Positions 16,831 through 25,375 of a stretch of DNA of 54,574 bases are shown piece after piece. This stretch comes from Actinomycetota bacterium (GTDB lineage: Bacteria; Actinomycetota; UBA4738; HRBIN12): positions 1 to 54,574 of the forward strand of contig VAYU01000063.1 of assembly GCA_005884925.1 (NCBI GenBank), written 5' to 3'. Numbering within the stretch: the stretch's first letter is position 1; each line of letters begins with the position of its first letter. The notes beneath the pieces were generated by a model, which saw only the letters and a list, made by a program, of their open reading frames with translations, was not told where the DNA came from and ran no database searches. Both the position numbers and the translations under genes were made by a program.

Positions 16831-18443
16831 ATGAGCCGGACGACCTTCCGCAGCCGCCGCCACACCGTCCGCCGCATCGATCCCGACAACCCACCGAAGT
16901 AGGCCAGCACGGCGACGCCTATCGCCGACATCCCGCCACCCAGCACCAGCACCGCCCACGAGTGCGCATGCACGACGGTTCCGAGCGCGGTCGCGACGAC
17001 GAAGATCGCCGCGGTTGCGAGCGCCGGCCGGATGACCCCGCGTAGCTGATCCTCCGGCGGGATCCCCAACATCCGACCGATCATGAACGGATAGCCGATG
17101 CTCTGGATCATGCGACCCAGGATGAAGCCGATCACGAGGCCGATGATCCCCCAGTGGAACGGGCCCAGGAAGAGCCAACCGAGAACGACCGAGACGGCAG
17201 CCGAGAACGCGCCCAACTCTGTCTTGTGACGGAGATCCAGGGTCAGATCGATGATGTTGGTATCCGTCCTGATGAGCGAGAACTGCAGCACGGCCAGCAC
17301 GATCATGAGCATCGCCGCCGCTCCCGGGTAGTACTGCGGCCCCACCCACAGCCGGAGGAACGACTCTTCCCATATCAGGATCGCCGCGCCGGTCGCGATG
17401 CTGAACAGCCACACCAGGCTCATCGTTTCGTTGCGGATCTTGATCGCGCGAGGGAGATCACCGACCCCGACGAGCCCCCCGAGTCCGGGCATGATGGCGA
17501 AGATGATCGTGGCGACCGCAACGACGATGGCCTGCGGGACGAACCGGGCCAACGTGTACGTCGTCACCAGTGTGGGCGATCCCGCGATGCCCAACACGAC
17601 GACGTCGCTCGCGAGCATGACGGTCATCACGAGGTTCCACAGGAGGAACCACCAGCTGAGCCCGATGAAGCCGCGGATCTCGTCGAAGCGAGGCCGCGCG
17701 ATCCCGAACCAGCCCACCCGTGACTTGGCGATGTAGACGTAGGCGACGCCCCACAGCACGGTCCCGGTCAGGTCCGCCACGGCGAGTCCGGGGACGCCCC
17801 AACCCAGGTACGCGGCGACCGCCAAGAGGCTCTTGCTGATGAACACCAGGACGACCGTCAGTCCCAGCCGCTTGTAGCCGAGGTTCTCGCCTTGGAGGAC
17901 CGACTGCGGGAGATAGAACAAGCTGAAGAGCATCGCGTCGACGACCAGGATCCCGGCAGCGAGACGAACCGTGTGGTAGAGGCCCTGCGGAGCCCCGAGC
18001 CAGACCGGGGCCATCCACGCGAGCACCCCGCCGATGACCGCCAGGATCGGGAGGAACAGGATCGAAACCGCGAGGGCGTTGCCGACCTGCCGGCGCTTGA
18101 AGTCGTAATCGGTGGATCGCTGCTCGTGTGCGATCGTCCACTTGAGCGCCTCCCCAGGCCGGCCGCTCGCCGGCGAGGCGTGCCCGATGAGCCGTTGCAG
18201 GAACTGCCAGACACCGAACAGGTAGTCGCCGAGCTTGGTGAGCAGGAAGGGGCTGATCAGCAGACCCGCGATGATCCGCGCAACCTGCTCCGCGGTCGAT
18301 GCCGCGGCGTTGAGCGAAGCCTTCTTGGTCAGGCTCCCGTCGGAGATCAGCCGCGAGATGACCCGTCCCAGAACACTCCGATGCTCCGGCGGCTCGACGG
18401 TCGGGGATCCGTCATCGGGGATGCCTCGCGGCTGCGTGCGCAC
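16827..18443 (-). CDS. Polysaccharide flippase (Wzx/MATE-like)
   Basis: A 538-residue membrane protein with about a dozen hydrophobic helices and an opening typical of oligosaccharide flippases (LNAAASTAEQVARIIAGLLI, then SPFLLTKLGDYLFGVWQFLQ). It would move the undecaprenyl-linked repeat unit to the outer face of the membrane for Wzy. A GTG start at 18443 lies 2 nt after the stop of the nucleotidyltransferase-kinase gene. A hydrophilic loop after the second helix (KWTIAHEQRSTDYDFKRRQV) and a Lys/Arg-rich C-terminus are seen. Length is somewhat above the usual 420-500. Confidence 0.87.
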   Translation of the reverse strand: MRTQPRGIPDDGSPTVEPPEHRSVLGRVISRLISDGSLTKKASLNAAASTAEQVARIIAGLLISPFLLTKLGDYLFGVWQFLQRLIGHASPASGRPGEALKWTIAHEQRSTDYDFKRRQVGNALAVSILFLPILAVIGGVLAWMAPVWLGAPQGLYHTVRLAAGILVVDAMLFSLFYLPQSVLQGENLGYKRLGLTVVLVFISKSLLAVAAYLGWGVPGLAVADLTGTVLWGVAYVYIAKSRVGWFGIARPRFDEIRGFIGLSWWFLLWNLVMTVMLASDVVVLGIAGSPTLVTTYTLARFVPQAIVVAVATIIFAIMPGLGGLVGVGDLPRAIKIRNETMSLVWLFSIATGAAILIWEESFLRLWVGPQYYPGAAAMLMIVLAVLQFSLIRTDTNIIDLTLDLRHKTELGAFSAAVSVVLGWLFLGPFHWGIIGLVIGFILGRMIQSIGYPFMIGRMLGIPPEDQLRGVIRPALATAAIFVVATALGTVVHAHSWAVLVLGGGMSAIGVAVLAYFGGLSGSMRRTVWRRLRKVVRLI

Positions 18444-18445
18444 GG

Positions 18446-20008
18446 TCAGAGCCTCGACCAGATCAGGGACCTGATCTCAGCGAGGACCTCGTCCTGCGAT
18501 GCTGCGGCGTCGACCACGATCGCCGGCGTGTCCGCCCAATCGAGCTGCCAGATCTCCTGCGAACGGGGACGCACGGTCGATTCGGGCTCCACGCCGGCCT
18601 TCCGTTGCACCGCGATGTCTGGGTTGAGGCGGAGCACGATGAGGATGTCGGGGTAGGTGATCCGCTCGTAGTACCCCTTCTCCCGAGCGGCCAGGGACTT
18701 CGCCAAGCCACCCAAGCGAGCAGGGTCCTTCGCTCGTGCCGTCACCGCCCCATCCATGCCGGAGACCTGCGGGAGTGGATACCGGTCGCAGATCACGATC
18801 TCGCCGTTCGATGCGAGCCGCCGAGCCCGTCGGTAGGTTCGGGATCGGTCTCGTGCGGTGAGCACCTCCCAGACCAGACGCGCGTGGTCGCGCACATCCA
18901 TCGATCCACCGTCGGTCGCGAGTGTGGATCGGAGGCTCGACGCGGAAGAGGTCGGTCGCCGTTTCACGGCGGCCGCGACCTTCATCGAGCCTTTCACCGT
19001 TGCACTCAGCAGGGACCATCCTGGCTTGCCCATATGCACCGTGACCGGGAAGAAGTTCTCCTTCGCGAGCCATCGTGTGAGCCCCTCGAGCGCCGTGGTC
19101 TTCCCCGCTCCGTCCCCTCCCACGATGCCGATCAGCACCCCACCCCCGGCGAGCCGATGCGGGACCGGCCCGCGCCGGAACACCTTGCGACGAGCCAGCG
19201 TCCGGAACCGTCGCCACATCCTCAGGTACGTGTCGACCGCACGCGGCCGGCGAGCCCAGACGGCGAGGTCGGCTTGCACCCGGCTCGCCGTCTTGGCCCG
19301 GAACCACACCGAGGCGCCGGGTTGCGCGGAACGCAGGCAACCGTTCCAGCGTTCCCGAGGGACGAACGGGATATATCGGCCCATCAGGGCCCAGACATCC
19401 GCGAGATCCACCTGCCCAAGGAGGTCGTCCAGCTCTCGTCGCTCGCTCCCCGATAACGACGATTGGAGGGTCAGGAACGCATCCCAGGTGCAATGCTTGA
19501 TCACCATGCGGAGCAGGAAGAGGCCAAGCTCGAACTCGGGAGCGGGGATCATGAACGGCGTTTCCGGTCGAGCCGAAGCCAGATACGGGACCTCGATCGG
19601 CAGGTGGTAGTTCTTGGTCATGTCATCGCCGACGACCAGCTGATAGTGGGCGTGGATGTGCACGAAGCGTCCGGATCTCGGATCGACGCCGTACGAGTGA
19701 TAGACGCCCGGCAGCTCTTTCCAGCGCGGGAGTTGGGCGTCCCTGAACCCCAGATCTCGCAGGATCTCTTCGAACCGACGAGCGTCCGAGCGATGCACGA
19801 GGAGGTCCAGATCGTTCTCCCCAGTCGCGGACCGAACGAGGGACTCGTTGCTCTTCCAGTGGCAGTAGCGGATCCCCGCTTCCTCGAGTCCGCGGCAGAG
19901 GGACGAGACGAGCTCGAGCGTTGCGCCCTGCGCATCCATCTCACGCAGGGTCGTCCCGTCCCCGCCGGGGACAGGCCGATCGATGCCCGCGACGTCACCC
20001 GCACGCAT
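18446..20008 (-). CDS. Nucleotidyltransferase-like / thymidylate-kinase-like fusion protein
   Basis: A 520-residue two-part protein. The N-terminal half (about 25-270) has GIRYCHWKSNESL and ENDLDLLVHRSDARRFEEIL, the D-x-D pattern of the uncharacterised nucleotidyltransferase group seen in polysaccharide loci. The C-terminal half (about 295-520) has a Walker A loop, GIVGGDGAGKTTALEGL, then VICDRYPLPQVSG and ILIVLRLNPDIAVQRK, as in thymidylate kinases. ATG 20008 is chosen because GGAG lies 8 nt upstream; earlier in-frame starts lack one. Promoter-proximal gene of the eight-gene minus-strand series. A sugar- or nucleotide-activating step is conceivable, but no reaction can be assigned. Confidence 0.8.
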   Translation of the reverse strand: MRAGDVAGIDRPVPGGDGTTLREMDAQGATLELVSSLCRGLEEAGIRYCHWKSNESLVRSATGENDLDLLVHRSDARRFEEILRDLGFRDAQLPRWKELPGVYHSYGVDPRSGRFVHIHAHYQLVVGDDMTKNYHLPIEVPYLASARPETPFMIPAPEFELGLFLLRMVIKHCTWDAFLTLQSSLSGSERRELDDLLGQVDLADVWALMGRYIPFVPRERWNGCLRSAQPGASVWFRAKTASRVQADLAVWARRPRAVDTYLRMWRRFRTLARRKVFRRGPVPHRLAGGGVLIGIVGGDGAGKTTALEGLTRWLAKENFFPVTVHMGKPGWSLLSATVKGSMKVAAAVKRRPTSSASSLRSTLATDGGSMDVRDHARLVWEVLTARDRSRTYRRARRLASNGEIVICDRYPLPQVSGMDGAVTARAKDPARLGGLAKSLAAREKGYYERITYPDILIVLRLNPDIAVQRKAGVEPESTVRPRSQEIWQLDWADTPAIVVDAAASQDEVLAEIRSLIWSRL

Positions 20009-20313
20009 GGCGCTATCTCCAGCTGGACCGAGATCGGACGCGGTCGAACGACGCAGACGGAGGGCCACCGACGGACGAGTTGGCGCCCGGTTTCGTTCCC
20101 GCTGACATGCATGCTCCACGGACTCGGGGTGTGTGCTTGGAGGCTATGCGGGCTCACTGCCGGCAGCACCGGCACGATGACGTAGCGCCCCTACGACGTT
20201 CGCACGATGGTGTCGCCTCGTGAGCGCACTACCTTGACGGTTCCAACCCCGGGCACCGTAGATGCGGAGGAGCGCCTATCTACGCCGAGAACGGAAGACG
20301 GGATCATGATCGG
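20009..20313. other. Divergent promoter region of the two polysaccharide operons
   Basis: About 305 bases separating the minus-strand flippase/polymerase operon from the plus-strand Wzz-UGD-UXS operon. One plausible plus-strand promoter is listed separately; the minus-strand promoter could not be located with confidence. No gene is visible. Confidence 0.5.
20234..20263 (+). promoter_or_regulatory. Candidate promoter for the Wzz/tyrosine-kinase operon
   Basis: TTGACG (20234-20239), an 18-base spacer and GTAGAT (20258-20263), about 50 nt before the ATG at 20314. The -35 is near consensus, the -10 only moderate. Confidence 0.45.
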
Positions 20314-21966
20314 ATGACCGTCGCACCGAGGGAGCTTCGCGCGACCCCCCCCGAGCCAACGGTCGACATCCGGGAATTCATGAGCAAGGTCGGCCGCCAC
20401 AAGTGGCTGATCTTCGCGGTTGCCGCGTTCCTGGTCGTGCTCGCCGGGATCTATTCCTACTCTCGCCCGAGCGTCTACCAAGCGACGGCACAGTTCCTCG
20501 TCCGCCCGACCCTCGTCCAGCCGCTCCAACCGAACCCCTTCGACCAAGTGGACATGCCGACCGAGATGCAGCTGGTCACATCGGCACAGGTCGCGAACGT
20601 CGCCCGCGCGACGATCGGCGGCACCCTCCAAGACGTCCTCGATGGCGTCTCCGTGAGCAATCCGAACACGAGCCAGATCCTCGGCATCTCGTACTCGGCC
20701 CATACCCCTCAGGCCGCGCAAGCGGGCGCGCAGGCCTTCGCCGAGGCCTACCAGACCTTCAAGCACGATCAGGCACTCAGTACGATCAAGACGTATTCGG
20801 ACACGATCCGAGCGCAGATCACCGACCTCGACACCCAGATCGCGGGTCTCGACACGCAGATCGCCCAGGCGGTTACGGGCTCGCCCGAGCAGCAGTCGCT
20901 CATGGAGCAGCGCAATTCACTGGATACTTCAAGGCTCGCCTCGCAGAATCTGCTTGCGACGGTCGCCACCCTCAGCTCGGACCCCGGGCAGGTGGTCGAG
21001 GACGCGCAGCGGCCAACCTCCCCGGTCAGCCCCAAGCACAAGCTGGATCTGGCGCTGGGGCTCCTCTTGGGGCTGGTGGCCGGTGTGGTCCTCGCGTCGC
21101 TGCGTGACCAAGCGCGGGACCGGATCCAGGATCCCCCGCTCGTCGCAAGGTCGCTCGGCGCTCCGATCCTCGGTTCCATCCCTCGGGCGCACCGTCTGCA
21201 TGTCGGATCCGCTCATCTCGCGTCGGTGGACGAACCCCGCGGGCTTGCCGCGGAGGCGTACCGGACCTTCAGGACCAACTTCCTCGCCGTCTGCAAGGAA
21301 TCGAAGGCGAAGACGATCCTGGTCACGAGCGCCCGTCCAGGGGAGGGGAAGACGAGCACGGCCGCCAACCTGGCCGTCGCGTTGGCGCAAGCCGGAAGGT
21401 CCGTCGTGCTCGTCTCAGCCGATCTTCGGAACCCGCGCGTCCACGCCGTGTTCGGGATCGGCAACGAGCAGGGCCTCGGTCAGGTCCTGGAAGGAACGCT
21501 CCCGCTTGACGAAGCGATCGTCGAAACGGATCTCCCGGACCTCCACATCCTGCCCAGTGGGCCGGTCGCCGCCATCGACGAGCCCGTCGAGCTCCTGCAG
21601 TCCGATCGGATGGACGAGGTGCTCCAGGAGTGCTGTCGATCGGATTTCGTGATCATCGATGCTCCGCCCATCTTCCCGGTCGCGGACAGCCTGGTCCTCG
21701 CCGACCTCGTGGACGGTGTGCTGTTCGTCACGGATGCGCAGTCGAGCACGCAGGCGAGCGTCGCCCAATCGCGACGCCAGATCCAACAGGTCGGCGGCCG
21801 GATCGTCGGGGGACTCCTCAACCGAGTGCCGAGCTCTTGGAGTGAGAACGGCTACGGTGGTGCCGACCATCGTTGGCGTGGTCTGCTTGGCCGGCGACTG
21901 CTCCGGAGAGACGACTGGTCATTGGACGGCGTTCCCGAGGATCGTGAGGAACCCGCCCACACCTGA
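20314..21966 (+). CDS. Chain-length determinant fused to tyrosine-kinase ATPase (Wzz-CpsD type)
   Basis: A 550-residue membrane protein regulating polymer length and export. The N-terminal Wzz part runs from a transmembrane helix at about 30-47 (WLIFAVAAFLVVLAGIYS) through a coiled extracytoplasmic region (about 165-215) to a second helix near 245 (LALGLLLGLVAGVVLASL). The cytoplasmic kinase part has Walker A SARPGEGKTSTAANLAVA, a Walker A' region VLVSADLRNP and Walker B VIIDAPPIFPVAD. The first Asp usual in the Walker A' D-x-D is Ser here, and the C-terminal tail has one Tyr rather than a Tyr cluster, so autophosphorylation may be weak or absent. First gene of the Wzz-UGD-UXS operon. Confidence 0.9.
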   Translation: MTVAPRELRATPPEPTVDIREFMSKVGRHKWLIFAVAAFLVVLAGIYSYSRPSVYQATAQFLVRPTLVQPLQPNPFDQVDMPTEMQLVTSAQVANVARATIGGTLQDVLDGVSVSNPNTSQILGISYSAHTPQAAQAGAQAFAEAYQTFKHDQALSTIKTYSDTIRAQITDLDTQIAGLDTQIAQAVTGSPEQQSLMEQRNSLDTSRLASQNLLATVATLSSDPGQVVEDAQRPTSPVSPKHKLDLALGLLLGLVAGVVLASLRDQARDRIQDPPLVARSLGAPILGSIPRAHRLHVGSAHLASVDEPRGLAAEAYRTFRTNFLAVCKESKAKTILVTSARPGEGKTSTAANLAVALAQAGRSVVLVSADLRNPRVHAVFGIGNEQGLGQVLEGTLPLDEAIVETDLPDLHILPSGPVAAIDEPVELLQSDRMDEVLQECCRSDFVIIDAPPIFPVADSLVLADLVDGVLFVTDAQSSTQASVAQSRRQIQQVGGRIVGGLLNRVPSSWSENGYGGADHRWRGLLGRRLLRRDDWSLDGVPEDREEPAHT

Positions 21967-21997
21967 TCTCGGCGCGCGTGCGTCAGACGTCGTTACG

Positions 21998-22026
21998 GGT
22001 ACGTCGACGCGCGTAGGCAACGTACC
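21998..22026. repeat. Inverted repeat upstream of UDP-glucose dehydrogenase
   Basis: GGTACGT (21998-22004) and ACGTACC (22020-22026) with a 15-base spacer, between the Wzz/kinase stop and the dehydrogenase start. It may be an operator or simple hairpin; no known consensus is recognised. Confidence 0.35.
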
Positions 22027-22088
22027 GCCCTCGCCGGTCGGCCGTGCTCCTGGGTCCACCTAAGCTCACCGCAGATGGAGGGGTCGCC

Positions 22089-23474
22089 TTGAAGGTCACC
22101 GTGATCGGAACCGGCCACGTGGGATTGGTCACCTGCGTGACCTTCGCCAGCATCGGGCACGACGTCATCGGAACGGACGTCGACTCCGAGAAGATCGAGC
22201 TCCTCGCTCGGGGGATCAGCCCGTTCTACGAAGCTGGGCTCGAAGAGGCGATGCACACCGAGACATCGTCCGGTCGATTGGCGTTCACGGTCGATGCGCC
22301 GAGTGCCCTGCGAGAGGCGGAGGTCGTGTTCATCTGCGTGGGGACACCTGCGCGAGCCGACGGCGAGGCGAACCTCGTGGCGATGGAGCAAACCGCGAGT
22401 CAGATCGCGCGCCACGCGCAGGACGATGTCGTCGTGGTGGAGAAGTCGACGGTTCCTGCCGGGACGGCAGACCGCGTCCGGACCACCCTTCAACGAGAGG
22501 GCAAGGGCCTCCGGTTCCACATGGCATCCAACCCTGAGTTCCTTCGGGAGGGGATGGCCATCCACGATGCGCTCGAGCCCGACCGGATCGTGGTCGGCGT
22601 CGAGTCCGCCCGAGGCCTCGACGTCCTGCGCCGCCTTTACGCTCCGCTGCTGGAAGCCGGGGCCCCGCTGATCGTGACCGATATCAGGACGGCCGAGCTC
22701 GCGAAACATGCCAGCAATGCGTTCCTCGCGCTGAAGATCTCCTTCGCGAACGCTTTGGCACGGGTATGCGAGCACGCCGATGCCGACGTGACCACGGTCG
22801 CCGACATCATGGGAGCCGATCCCCGGATCGGTCGTGCCTTCCTCGACGCCGGTCTGGGCTACGGCGGCTATTGCTTCCCGAAGGATGTCGCGGCGCTCAA
22901 ACACCTTTCCGAGCGGTTCGGATATCCATTCCCCCTGCTGGGCGAGGTTGAACGCGTGAACGACGAAGCCGTGGCGGCGATCGCAGCGAAGGTTCGAGAG
23001 GCGCTCTGGAACCTGGAAGGGAAGCGGATCGCGATCCTGGGGCTCGCGTTCAAGCCCGATACCGACGATGTCCGCTTCTCTCCTGCCCTTGCCCTTGCGC
23101 GACTGCTCTTGGCTGCTGGGGCCCATGTGGTCGGCTGCGATCCCCGCGCCGCCAGCGGCGCGAAGGAGGAGGTACCCGAGCTCGAACTCGCGAACGACGT
23201 GTACGAGGCGGCCTCGGGGGCACATGCGCTCGTGATCGGCACGGATTGGACGGAGTTCCGTGGATTGCAGTTGGCCGCGCTCCGGGAGGTCATGACGTAC
23301 CCGCTGATCGTCGACGGGAGGAACCTGTTGGACCCCTCGGACTTCGTCGGCTCAGGCTTCTGGTACTACCCGACGGGACGTCCACCGGTCATCCCTGAAC
23401 CGTCCCGATCGGGCGGTGGGGTCGACGGAAGTGAGCCCGCGTCCGCGCCGCGGCAGCCTACGCCACTGTGGTGA
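22089..23474 (+). CDS. UDP-glucose 6-dehydrogenase
   Basis: A 461-residue NAD-dependent enzyme oxidising UDP-glucose to UDP-glucuronate in the cytoplasm. It has the Rossmann start LKVTVIGTGHVGLVT, VFICVGTPARADGEAN, SNPEFLREGMAI, ELAKHASNAFLALKISFANA, the catalytic cysteine in GYGGYCFPKDV and the C-terminal domain LGLAFKPDTDDVR. TTG 22089 is chosen because GGAGGGG lies 5 nt upstream and the Rossmann strand begins at once; the upstream ATG at 22044 adds 15 unneeded residues. It supplies UDP-GlcA for the polymer and for the next gene, which it overlaps. Confidence 0.95.
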   Translation: MKVTVIGTGHVGLVTCVTFASIGHDVIGTDVDSEKIELLARGISPFYEAGLEEAMHTETSSGRLAFTVDAPSALREAEVVFICVGTPARADGEANLVAMEQTASQIARHAQDDVVVVEKSTVPAGTADRVRTTLQREGKGLRFHMASNPEFLREGMAIHDALEPDRIVVGVESARGLDVLRRLYAPLLEAGAPLIVTDIRTAELAKHASNAFLALKISFANALARVCEHADADVTTVADIMGADPRIGRAFLDAGLGYGGYCFPKDVAALKHLSERFGYPFPLLGEVERVNDEAVAAIAAKVREALWNLEGKRIAILGLAFKPDTDDVRFSPALALARLLLAAGAHVVGCDPRAASGAKEEVPELELANDVYEAASGAHALVIGTDWTEFRGLQLAALREVMTYPLIVDGRNLLDPSDFVGSGFWYYPTGRPPVIPEPSRSGGGVDGSEPASAPRQPTPLW

Positions 23475-24439
23475 ACAGCGGGCGGGCCGTCGTCACCGGA
23501 GGAGCCGGATTCGTCGGCTCCCACCTGTGCGATCGACTCGTTGCTGAAGGTTGGACCGTCGTCTGCGTGGACTCGCTCCTCACAGGGAACCGCGACAACC
23601 TCGCATCATCCCTGGCGGCCGATCGGTTCAGCTTCTTGGAAGCCGACGTGACCCGGGAGCTGGAGGTCGACGGTGACGTCGACTGGGTCTTCCATCTGGC
23701 ATCGCCCGCTTCGCCCCGTGACTACCAGGAGCATCCGATCGCCACGTTGCGGGTCGGTGCCCTCGGAAGCCTCAACGGCCTCGACCTCGCTCGCCGCAAG
23801 GCTGCCGGGTTCTTCCTCGCGTCCACCTCGGAGGTCTACGGCGACCCCCAGATCCACCCGCAACCGGAAAGCTACTGGGGGAACGTGAATCCGATCGGCC
23901 CACGATCCGTCTACGACGAGGCCAAGCGCTTCGCCGAGGCGGCGACCATGGCCTACCACCGGGTCCACGACCTCCCGGTGCGCATCATCAGGATCTTCAA
24001 CACCTACGGACCGCGGATGCGACGGCACGACGGGCGCGCCGTTCCCAACTTCATCCATCAGGCGCTCGCCGACGAACCGATCACGATCCACGGAGACGGG
24101 TCGCAGACGCGTTCCCTCTGCTACGTGGAGGATCTCATCGAAGGGATCTGGCGAGTCCTCCGAACCGACCTTACGGGCCCGATCAACCTCGGCAGCACCG
24201 AGGAGGTCTCCGTGCGACACCTCGCTGAGCTGATCCGCTCCCTGGCGCAGAGCACGTCGGAGCTCGTCTTCGAAGAGCGTCCCATCGACGACCCCGAGGT
24301 CCGGCGCCCGGACACGACCCTCGCGCGTGAGCTTCTCGGGTGGCAGCCCGGCGTCTCGCTCCGCGAGGGGCTCCAGAAGACGCTGGATTCCATGCGAGGC
24401 GCGATGGAGAGCGGAGTGTCGGTGCCGGAACGCAGCTGA
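23468..24439 (+). CDS. UDP-glucuronate decarboxylase (UDP-xylose synthase type)
   Basis: A 323-residue extended short-chain dehydrogenase. Features are the NAD loop VTGGAGFVGSHLCDRL, HLASPASPRDYQEHPI, STSEVYGDPQIHPQPE, YWGNVNPIGPRSVYDEAKRF (the Y-x3-K catalytic pair) and RIFNTYGPRM. HLASPASP and GPRSVYDEAKR are typical of UDP-xylose synthases rather than dTDP-glucose dehydratases. With the preceding dehydrogenase it forms a UDP-Glc to UDP-GlcA to UDP-Xyl path. The GTG start (23468 or 23471) lies inside the upstream gene's end. Its end is 21 nt from that of the convergent response regulator, with no clear terminator. Confidence 0.92.
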   Translation: MVNSGRAVVTGGAGFVGSHLCDRLVAEGWTVVCVDSLLTGNRDNLASSLAADRFSFLEADVTRELEVDGDVDWVFHLASPASPRDYQEHPIATLRVGALGSLNGLDLARRKAAGFFLASTSEVYGDPQIHPQPESYWGNVNPIGPRSVYDEAKRFAEAATMAYHRVHDLPVRIIRIFNTYGPRMRRHDGRAVPNFIHQALADEPITIHGDGSQTRSLCYVEDLIEGIWRVLRTDLTGPINLGSTEEVSVRHLAELIRSLAQSTSELVFEERPIDDPEVRRPDTTLARELLGWQPGVSLREGLQKTLDSMRGAMESGVSVPERS

Positions 24440-24460
24440 CCGGTCCTGGGACTTCGGCCG

Positions 24461-25186
24461 CTATCGATGTCCCTCGTTGGTGGCCGCGGCGACGACGTGC
24501 ATACCGTCCGATCTGACCAGGTTGGCGAGGAGACCGCTCTGCATGACGAAGGCGGCGGCTTCCAGCCGCGAATGCACCTCGAGCTTGCCCAGGATGTTCT
24601 GGATGTGCGTCCGTGCCGTTTGGGGGCTGATGACCAGCGACCGAGCGATCGTCTCGTTGTCGGAGCCTTGCGCGAGCAGCGCCAACACCTCGCGCTCTCG
24701 GCTCGTCAAACGTGCGATCCTCTCGAACCCCCTGTCTTGATCGCGCTTGCGGCGCAGTAGGTCGCTCAGCAACGGGCCGAGCATCCCCGGCGGCACGAGC
24801 GTGTCCCCATGATGGACCGCCCGTGTGGCTTGGATGAGCTCTGCCAGCGGGGATTCCCTCGTGAGGTACCCGCTCGCGCCGGCATCGAGGACCTCGATCA
24901 GGCTCCGGTAGTCCTCTCGTGCGCTGAGAACCAATACCTGGCATTCAGGAACGCGGGCCTTGATGGTAGCGGTCGTCCGGGCGCCGTCCGACATCGGGAG
25001 GTCGACATCGAGGATCGCAACATGTGGGAGCGAGCGCTCTGCCTCTGAGACGGCCTCCAAGCCGTCGCGCGCTTCGGCCACCACATGGATCTCGGCCTCG
25101 CTTTCGAGGACCGCTCGCATCGCCTCACGGAACAGCGCATGTCGATCGGCCAGAAGGACCCGGATGCGATCCGGTGGTTGCGTCAA
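24461..25186 (-). CDS. NarL/LuxR-type response regulator with atypical receiver
   Basis: A 241-residue regulator with an N-terminal receiver (about 7-125) and a C-terminal LuxR HTH (about 155-215; LTSREREVLALLAQGSDNET then TARTHIQNILGKLEVHSRLE). The receiver keeps the phosphoacceptor Asp in AILDVDLP. However, the acidic pair is LLADRH instead of the usual DD, the switch residue is Ser (LVLSARE), and the conserved Lys is Arg (GYLTRES), so it may be only weakly phosphorylated or work without phosphorylation. TTG start at 25186 with GAGAGGG just upstream. No kinase is adjacent in its own transcription unit, though a kinase-regulator pair lies next to it on the same strand. Confidence 0.9.
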   Translation of the reverse strand: MTQPPDRIRVLLADRHALFREAMRAVLESEAEIHVVAEARDGLEAVSEAERSLPHVAILDVDLPMSDGARTTATIKARVPECQVLVLSAREDYRSLIEVLDAGASGYLTRESPLAELIQATRAVHHGDTLVPPGMLGPLLSDLLRRKRDQDRGFERIARLTSREREVLALLAQGSDNETIARSLVISPQTARTHIQNILGKLEVHSRLEAAAFVMQSGLLANLVRSDGMHVVAAATNEGHR

Positions 25187-25375
25187 GACACCCTCTCTCG
25201 CGTCAGCGTTCCCTTGACGAGCCCGACGTTACCGACCGCCTGAAGCTGGGGCACGCACCGGAAACCGTATGGGAGCTACGGCGTTCGTATGAGAGCAGTA
25301 ATACCGATGGCGGAGCCGCCGTGAAGCGCGACTCTCCGTCCGGGAAAGACCAACCCGGATCGGAACGACGATCCG

